Origin: an uncultured Eubacteriales bacterium
GTDB lineage: Bacteria; Bacillota; Clostridia; Christensenellales; UBA1242
Length of the DNA: 37,026 nucleotides
Direction: 5' to 3'
NCBI GenBank assembly: GCA_948806215.1
Contig: CAQIDI010000008.1
Location: 1 to 37,026 of the forward strand
Shown: piece after piece, positions 32,840 through 37,026 of the stretch
Layout: each line of letters starts with the position of its first letter
How positions within the stretch are numbered: the first letter of the stretch is position 1
The notes under the pieces: model-generated
Database searches by the model: none
What the model was told of the DNA's origin: nothing
What the model saw: the letters and a program-made list of their open reading frames with translations, nothing else
Translations under genes and position numbers: made by a program

Positions 32840-34425
32840 AAAAACAATCATTTTTAATAGGAGCAATAATCCTAGCAGCAGGTGGAGTGTTTGCTAAAAT
32901 AGTTGGTGCTTTTTATAAAATACCATTAACAAACATTTTGGGCACAAATGGAATGGGACTTTATTATTTAGTTTTTCCGCTTTATAGTTTGGTGTTAGTG
33001 TTAATTAGTTCGGGAACAAGTTTAGCAGTTGTTAGATTTGTTAGTATCGAAAAAAAAGCACATAACCAATATAATCAAAAATTAATTTTTAAAGTTGCTT
33101 TAATATATGTGTTTGTTTTAAGTTTAATTTTTAGTGGCTTATTTGTGTTGCTACGATATCCGTTATCACTATTACAGGGCAATGTTAATGCAAGTTTTAG
33201 CTATGTTGCAATTGCCCCTGCAATTGTTTTTGCATCGGTTATAGCCGTAATTAGAGGGTATTTCCAAGGGCAACAAAATATGATGCCAACTTTATATAAC
33301 AATTTAGCGGAACAAATTATAAAGTTGATTTGTGGTTTGGTATTGGCTAATTTGTTTTTAAAACGCGGAGTAACCTATGCTGTGTTTGGTGCTGTTTTAG
33401 GTGTTACAATATCCGAGTTTTTTGCATTAATATTTTTAACCATTCATTATTTTATTTTTAAAAAAAGATATATTTACAAAATTGATGTTCCTAAAACAAA
33501 AAATCTAACATTTGTTGAAGCATTAAAAAAAATAGTGTATTATGCATATCCTGCAACACTTGGTGCACTCGTTACACCAATAACCAGTTTTTTAGATAGT
33601 TTTATGATTATTAACATTTTAACAAATGCAGGTTTTTCAAGTTTGCAAGCCACAAATTTATATGGTATTAGTAACGGAATAGTTAACACATTAATTTCTT
33701 TGCCTGTTGTAATATGTTCGGCAATTGCAACAGCAATAGTGCCAAACTTAAGTGGTTTGTTTGCTAAAAATAACGAATCGGAAGTTTCGTTTAAATCTTC
33801 GTTTTTTATAAAAATAACTTGGCTAATAGCCATACCTTACTTTTTAATGTTTTTAATTTTTTCGCCAGATATTATAACAATGTTATATAAAAATGGTTTA
33901 AGTGATTTGGTTATTAACGAATATGTTTTTGCTTATAAACTGTTAATGATATCTTCGGTTAGTATTTTATATTACGCTTTTTTGCAAACTTTCACATCAA
34001 TTTTGCAAAGCATTAATAAGCCATTAATTCCGTTTATTGGTTTGAGCGTGGCACTAATAATAAGAATTGGTTTATTATATTTATTTGTGTCTAATCCAAA
34101 CATTAATATTTTTGGAGTGGCTTTAAGTAACATAGGATTTTTAAGTGTAGCCATATTAATTAATTTAGTTGCTATAAAAAAATATATAAAATTAAACTAC
34201 AATTTCTATAAATTAATAATAGCTCCTATATCAGCAGGAATAATAACTGGCATAGTGTTATATTTTTTACGATTAGCTTTAATGAATGTGTTAAATGTTT
34301 GGATATATGCTATTATTTGCGGATTAGTTTGCATTACTTGTTTTGTGGGACTTATCGTATTGTTTAAATGTTTTTCAAAGCAAGAAGTTAATATGTTAAA
34401 ACGAAAAAATAAATTAAAGGTTTAA
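32836..34425 (+). CDS. SpoVB/MurJ-like polysaccharide flippase (MOP superfamily)
   Basis: 529 residues with about 14 hydrophobic segments, the MOP exporter layout. The N-terminus (AGGVFAKIVGAFYKIPLTNI, then GTNGMGLYYLVFPLYSLVLV) and the segment IAVIRGYFQGQQNMMPT are typical of the SpoVB / YabM / YkvU branch that flips lipid-linked glycans for cortex or wall synthesis. It follows spoVT with a 4-base overlap, as yabM follows spoVT in B. subtilis, so co-expression in sporulation is plausible. Which lipid-linked substrate it flips cannot be read from the sequence. I leave the symbol empty because spoVB, yabM and murJ paralogues are hard to separate by eye. Confidence 0.9.
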   Translation: MKKQSFLIGAIILAAGGVFAKIVGAFYKIPLTNILGTNGMGLYYLVFPLYSLVLVLISSGTSLAVVRFVSIEKKAHNQYNQKLIFKVALIYVFVLSLIFSGLFVLLRYPLSLLQGNVNASFSYVAIAPAIVFASVIAVIRGYFQGQQNMMPTLYNNLAEQIIKLICGLVLANLFLKRGVTYAVFGAVLGVTISEFFALIFLTIHYFIFKKRYIYKIDVPKTKNLTFVEALKKIVYYAYPATLGALVTPITSFLDSFMIINILTNAGFSSLQATNLYGISNGIVNTLISLPVVICSAIATAIVPNLSGLFAKNNESEVSFKSSFFIKITWLIAIPYFLMFLIFSPDIITMLYKNGLSDLVINEYVFAYKLLMISSVSILYYAFLQTFTSILQSINKPLIPFIGLSVALIIRIGLLYLFVSNPNINIFGVALSNIGFLSVAILINLVAIKKYIKLNYNFYKLIIAPISAGIITGIVLYFLRLALMNVLNVWIYAIICGLVCITCFVGLIVLFKCFSKQEVNMLKRKNKLKV

Positions 34426-34474
34426 ATTTTTTTAATTATGATAATACTTTAAAAAAACATTAAGGAGTTATCAT

Positions 34475-34747
34475 ATGAATAAAAACGAATTTGTTTCAGA
34501 AATTTCTAAAAAAAGTAATTTAACTAAAAAGGATTGTTCACTTTGTTTAGGTGCTATAACACAAATAATTCAAGATGCACTTAAGCACGGCGATAACATT
34601 AACCTAGTTGGTTTTGGCAAGTTTGAAGTTAAACACAGAGCAAAAAGAGTTAGTTTTAACCCGCAAACCAAAAAAATGCAAACAATACCTTCTAAAAAAG
34701 TTCCAACTTTTAAGGCCGGAAAAGCATTAAAAAGTGCTATAGGCTAA
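34475..34747 (+). CDS. HU-family DNA-binding protein (copy 1)
   Basis: 90 residues with the HU/IHF fold: MNKNEFVSEISKKSNLTKKD helix pair, the GFGKFEVKHRAKR strand and the arm VSFNPQTKKMQTIPSKKVPT, ending FKAGKALKSAIG. HU dimers bend and compact DNA. AAGGAG precedes the ATG. In many Clostridia a hup gene lies a little downstream of spoVT, so the location is conserved. It has two cysteines (DCSLC) not typical of HU. A weak extended -10-like TGATAATAC lies at 34439-34447. Confidence 0.93.
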   Translation: MNKNEFVSEISKKSNLTKKDCSLCLGAITQIIQDALKHGDNINLVGFGKFEVKHRAKRVSFNPQTKKMQTIPSKKVPTFKAGKALKSAIG

Positions 34748-34750
34748 TAT

Positions 34751-34780
34751 AAAAAACTGCTATATTTAGGTGTTTTTTAG
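34751..34780 (+). terminator. Weak terminator between the two HU genes
   Basis: AAAAAAC pairs with GTTTTTT, then a two-base mismatch and CTA with TAG, around a short AT loop. The T-run is part of the stem. Possible, not certain. Confidence 0.45.
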
Positions 34781-34802
34781 TAAAATAGTTGTTTTATTTG
34801 CT

Positions 34803-34830
34803 TTGTTGTTTACTATTATTGTGTTATAAT
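34803..34830 (+). promoter_or_regulatory. Promoter of the second HU gene
   Basis: A perfect TATAAT at 34825-34830 preceded by TGT (extended -10 TGn). The -35 TTGTTG (34803-34808) is 16 bases upstream. The predicted start near 34837 leaves about 24 bases to the ATG. Confidence 0.75.
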
Positions 34831-34860
34831 ATTGTAGATAACATAAAGGAGAAAATGTTT

Positions 34861-35136
34861 ATGAATAAAAATGATATTGTTAAAATTGTTGCAGAAAAAA
34901 CAGGTTTAACACAAAAAGAGGTTGGAGCTGTTATTGATGAAATGTTTGAAACAACAATTAAAGCACTAGTAAAAGGTAACGAAGTTAACTTTGCAGGTTT
35001 TGGAAAATTTGTTGTTAAAAAACGCGCTCCAAGAGAAAGCATTAACCCTCGTTCTAAAGAAGTTATTAAAGTTCCTTCTTGCCGTGCGGTTGCTTATAAG
35101 CCTAGCAAAAATATTAAGGAAGCAGTTAACAAATAA
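34861..35136 (+). CDS. hup: HU-family DNA-binding protein (copy 2)
   Basis: 91 residues from ATG 34861 (MNKNDIVKIVAEKTGLTQKE). Another ATG at 34855 is only 3 bases from AGGAG (34847-34851), so 34861, with 9 bases, is preferred; the two differ by two residues. The frame further upstream crosses the promoter. Standard HU features follow: NFAGFGKFVVKKRAPRESIN, PRSKEVIKVPSCRAVAYKPS. This copy is closer to the ordinary bacterial HU than copy 1 and has the stronger promoter, so it is the more likely housekeeping HU. Confidence 0.95.
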   Translation: MNKNDIVKIVAEKTGLTQKEVGAVIDEMFETTIKALVKGNEVNFAGFGKFVVKKRAPRESINPRSKEVIKVPSCRAVAYKPSKNIKEAVNK

Positions 35137-35147
35137 ACATTTTAATA

Positions 35148-35180
35148 TAAAGGTGTTCTTAAAAAAGGAACACTTTTTTT
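35148..35180 (+). terminator. Terminator after the second HU gene
   Basis: AAAG(G)TGTTC (35149-35158, one bulged G) pairs with GAACACTTT (35168-35176), followed by T to 35180. Confidence 0.85.
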
Positions 35181-35181
35181 G

Positions 35182-35211
35182 TTGGTAAAATTTTAAGTAT
35201 TGTGTTATTCT
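35182..35211 (+). promoter_or_regulatory. Promoter of dusB placed only 9 bases before its ATG
   Basis: TTGGTA (35182-35187), 18 bases, TATTCT (35206-35211) preceded by TGT, an extended -10. The expected start is near 35218, three bases before the dusB ATG at 35221. Confidence 0.55.
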
Positions 35212-35220
35212 TAGTTAGTT

Positions 35221-36153
35221 ATGAAAATAGGAAATATCGAATTAAAAAATAACTTAATATTAGCTCCAATGGCAGGTGTAACCGATTTTGCATTTAGAAG
35301 TTTGGCTGTAAGTTTTGGTGCTGATTATGCTGTAACCGAAATGGTTAGTGCTAAAGCATTAAAATATAAAAGCAAAAAAACTTACGACTTATTAGTTACT
35401 GCTCCTAACGAAAAAATAAAGGTTGTTCAAATTTTTGGTTCAGAGCCTAAAATTATGGCAAAAGCCGTTGCTTCTAAAGAATTAGAACCTTTTGATATTA
35501 TAGATATTAATATGGGTTGCCCGGCTCCTAAAATTGTTAAAAATGGCGAGGGTAGTGCATTAATGCAAAATTTAGAACTTGCTTATAATATTATTTCGCA
35601 GTGTGTTAAAGCAACTAATAAGCCAATAACTGTTAAATTTAGGGTGGGCATTAACGGTGTTAATAATGCGGTGGAATTTGCTAAAATGTGCGAAAACGCA
35701 GGGGCTAGTGCAATAACAGTTCACGGAAGAACAAGGGAGCAATTTTATAGTGGTAAGTGCGATTTAGAAACAATAAAACAAGTTAAACAAAGTGTTAGTA
35801 TTCCAGTTATTGCTAATGGCGATATTGTTGACCGCGAAAGTTATTTAAAAACCATTAAAGAAACCAATTGCGATGCAGTAATGGTGGGCAGAGCATCACT
35901 TGGGCATCCAGAAGTTTTTTTAGAAATTTTAAATTTAAAAACCGAAACCAATAAGCTAGAACAAATAAAATATCATATTAACACCTTGCTTAGCTATTAT
36001 CCCGAAATATTTGTTGTTAAGCATATGCGAAAGCATATTTTATGGTACTTAAAGGGTGAGAGAAATTGTAGTGCTGTTAAGGCGGAAATTTGCAAATTAA
36101 CAAAGATAAACGATGTTATTAATGTTTTAGAAAATTTTTATAAAAATAAATAA
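35221..36153 (+). CDS. dusB: tRNA-dihydrouridine synthase (DusB type), no ribosome-binding site
   Basis: A 310-residue flavoenzyme that reduces uridine to dihydrouridine in tRNA. FMN-binding TIM-barrel landmarks are LAPMAGVTDFAFRSL, the catalytic-Cys motif DINMGCPAPKIVKNGEGSAL (Cys in NMGCP), VKFRVG, ITVHGRTREQFYSG and IPVIANGDI, VMVGRASLG. The short C-terminal helical domain follows from about residue 240. The ATG at 35221 is the only possible start: it begins the conserved IGNIELKNNLILAP segment and an in-frame TAG lies at 35212. No GGAG-like site precedes it; the upstream bases are TTAGTTAGTT. It stands as a separate transcription unit between two terminators. Confidence 0.95.
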   Translation: MKIGNIELKNNLILAPMAGVTDFAFRSLAVSFGADYAVTEMVSAKALKYKSKKTYDLLVTAPNEKIKVVQIFGSEPKIMAKAVASKELEPFDIIDINMGCPAPKIVKNGEGSALMQNLELAYNIISQCVKATNKPITVKFRVGINGVNNAVEFAKMCENAGASAITVHGRTREQFYSGKCDLETIKQVKQSVSIPVIANGDIVDRESYLKTIKETNCDAVMVGRASLGHPEVFLEILNLKTETNKLEQIKYHINTLLSYYPEIFVVKHMRKHILWYLKGERNCSAVKAEICKLTKINDVINVLENFYKNK

Positions 36154-36180
36154 AAAAGAGCGATGTTATCGCTCTTTTAT
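36154..36180 (+). terminator. Terminator after dusB
   Basis: AAAAGAGCGAT (36154-36164) pairs perfectly with ATCGCTCTTTT (36168-36178) around GTT, directly after the stop. Confidence 0.92.
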
Positions 36181-36183
36181 TAA

Positions 36184-36217
36184 GTAAGGACATTATGATA
36201 AAAAATATGTTCCTTAC
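36184..36217. repeat. Inverted repeat in the dusB-POR intergenic region
   Basis: GTAAGGA (36184-36190) pairs with TCCTTAC (36211-36217), and CAT with ATG inside, with one bulge. It lies between two convergent genes. No T-run on either side. Confidence 0.6.
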
Positions 36218-36268
36218 AATATTATGTTGTGTGGAATATTAAAAATTATTCAACATTTTTTAAAAAAG

Positions 36269-36285
36269 GAGAGCAAATTGCTCTC
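36269..36285 (-). terminator. Perfect hairpin, possible second terminator for the minus-strand gene
   Basis: GAGAGCAA (36269-36276) and TTGCTCTC (36278-36285) are perfectly complementary. Read on the minus strand the hairpin is followed by CTTTTTT, a usable T-run; on the plus strand no T-run follows. It lies downstream of the closer terminator at 36386. The centre is one base, so the real loop would open to three or five bases. The rest of 36181-36385 shows no gene. Confidence 0.5.
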
Positions 36286-36385
36286 ATATAAAAGTAAAAG
36301 TAACGATTTCAAAACTTTAAAATGTTAACATTTACAATATTTAATATGTTTAATTAATTATTTTTTTATACTTAAATTTAGCTAG

Positions 36386-36416
36386 AAAAAAGTACCAATT
36401 TTTTTGGTACTTTTTT
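36386..36416 (-). terminator. Bidirectional terminator between POR and dusB
   Basis: AAAAAAGTACCAA (36386-36398) and TTGGTACTTTTTT (36404-36416) form a perfect 13-base stem with a 5-base loop. A- and T-runs on both sides make it work in either direction. It starts 7 bases after the stop of the minus-strand gene. Confidence 0.92.
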
Positions 36417-36422
36417 AATTTA

Positions 36423-37026
36423 TTATTCGCTTAGTTTTTTAATTTCTTCGTAGTTTTGTTTAGCTGTTTCTTTTGCAGATTCAAATAGTTCTTTAGCACG
36501 TTCTGGGTGTTTTTTAAGTAGCGAGAAATATCTACTTTCACCATTTAAAAATTCTAAATAATCTTTGCTTGGTTCTGAACTATCTAGAATAAACGGATTT
36601 TTATTGGCACGACGAAGTTGTGGGTTATAACGCCACAATGTCCAATAACCACATTCAACAGCTTTCTTTTCTTCTAATTGGCTATTGCTCATATTAATAC
36701 CGTGGTTAATGCAAGGTGCATATGCAATAATTAAACTAACTCCGTCGTAAGCTTCGGCTTCGGTAACTGCTTTTAAAAATTGGTTCATATCCGCGCCCAT
36801 ACTAACTTTTGCAACATAAACATCTTTATAACAAGTTGCCATTAAACCTAAATCTTTTTTAGGAGTGTGTTTTCCGCTTGCTGCAAATTTTGCCACAGCA
36901 CCAGTTGGAGTAGCTTTACTTGCTTGACCACCTGTGTTACTATAAACTTCTGTGTCTAAAACTAAAATGTTGACATTTTTGCCGCTAGCAAGCACGTGGT
37001 CTAAGCCACCATAGCCAATATCGTAT
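36423..37026 (-). CDS. nifJ: Pyruvate:ferredoxin (flavodoxin) oxidoreductase, C-terminal part (5' end outside window)
   Basis: The frame is open to the window edge. About 200 C-terminal residues are visible, beginning YDIGYGGLDHVLASGKNVNI and continuing LVLDTEVYSNTGGQASKATP, the thiamine-diphosphate-binding domain of single-chain POR. The Cys in YAPCINHG is the distant Cys that in this family completes the iron-sulfur cluster near thiamine diphosphate. The enzyme oxidises pyruvate to acetyl-CoA and CO2 with reduction of ferredoxin, a mark of anaerobic metabolism. GTG at 36993-36995 is not the start because the conserved sequence continues upstream of it. The gene converges on dusB and ends at a strong bidirectional terminator. 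Confidence 0.95.
   Translation of the reverse strand, partial: YDIGYGGLDHVLASGKNVNILVLDTEVYSNTGGQASKATPTGAVAKFAASGKHTPKKDLGLMATCYKDVYVAKVSMGADMNQFLKAVTEAEAYDGVSLIIAYAPCINHGINMSNSQLEEKKAVECGYWTLWRYNPQLRRANKNPFILDSSEPSKDYLEFLNGESRYFSLLKKHPERAKELFESAKETAKQNYEEIKKLSE

Noticed and set aside
34789..34860. Upstream extension of the second HU gene
   Set aside because: It would cover the extended -10 promoter and the AGGAG site, and HU proteins begin with MNK here.
36993..36995. GTG as start of the POR fragment
   Set aside because: The conserved family sequence YDIGYGGLDHV continues upstream without a stop to the window edge, so the gene is only truncated by the window.
1..37026. A Mollicute with TGA coding for Trp
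   Set aside because: Trp codons in conserved positions are TGG, map and spoVT end in TGA, and spore and lipoprotein-surface genes fit Clostridia.
1..37026. CRISPR arrays, tRNA or rRNA genes, transposases or integrases
   Set aside because: None of the gaps has spaced direct repeats or a cloverleaf, and no open frame shows transposase or recombinase motifs.

Overview
The window is an AT-rich chromosomal segment from a member of the Bacillota, most likely an uncultured, spore-forming member of the Clostridia. The evidence is the S10-spc-alpha gene order with adk-map-infA-rpmJ between secY and rpsM, strong GGAGG ribosome-binding sites, a clear spoVT gene next to a SpoVB/MurJ-type flippase, an L17 with the internal insertion I remember from Clostridia, and zinc-type S14, S4, L36, L24 and adenylate kinase. 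TGA is used as a stop (map, spoVT), so the code is standard bacterial and this is not a Mollicute. No tRNA, rRNA, CRISPR array, insertion sequence or prophage was seen.

Layout. (1) 1-1895: 3' part of a secreted or surface protein with Listeria-Bacteroides repeats followed by BspA-type leucine-rich repeats, closed by a strong terminator. (2) 2118-18340: the ribosomal superoperon. A consensus promoter and a long structured leader precede 22 tightly packed genes (rpsJ to secY). A hairpin gap leads to adk-map-infA-rpmJ. A second structured leader of about 240 bases precedes rpsM-rpsK-rpsD-rpoA-rplQ. Gene spacing is mostly 10-25 bases or a one-base TAATG overlap. (3) 18413-32167: a cell-envelope block with a 1060-residue Ig-like/beta-helix lipoprotein, a 3044-residue protein anchored by one N-terminal membrane helix, and a DUF975-like polytopic membrane protein with a long cytoplasmic tail rich in Lys, Ala and Thr. 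(4) 32207-36180: spoVT, a SpoVB-like flippase, two tandem HU genes and dusB. (5) 36386-37026: the C-terminal part of a pyruvate:ferredoxin oxidoreductase on the minus strand, converging on dusB.

How it fits together. Region 2 makes most of the ribosome's S10, spc and alpha proteins, the SecY channel, N-terminal Met removal, IF-1, adenylate kinase and the RNA polymerase alpha subunit. Region 3 exports large adhesin-like proteins. Region 4 looks like a reduced form of the Bacillota spoVT-flippase-mazG-hup neighbourhood, without mazG and the S4-domain gene.

The least ordinary signals are these: Lys/Ala/Thr/Pro tails of one style on L24 (C-terminal), L30 (N-terminal) and the DUF975-like protein (C-terminal); two structured ribosomal leaders that share a similar block near their 3' ends; the giant N-terminally anchored protein next to its lipoprotein neighbour; and a dusB gene whose only possible promoter/start arrangement suggests a nearly leaderless mRNA. 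All functions come from reading sequence and remembered families; no database search was run.
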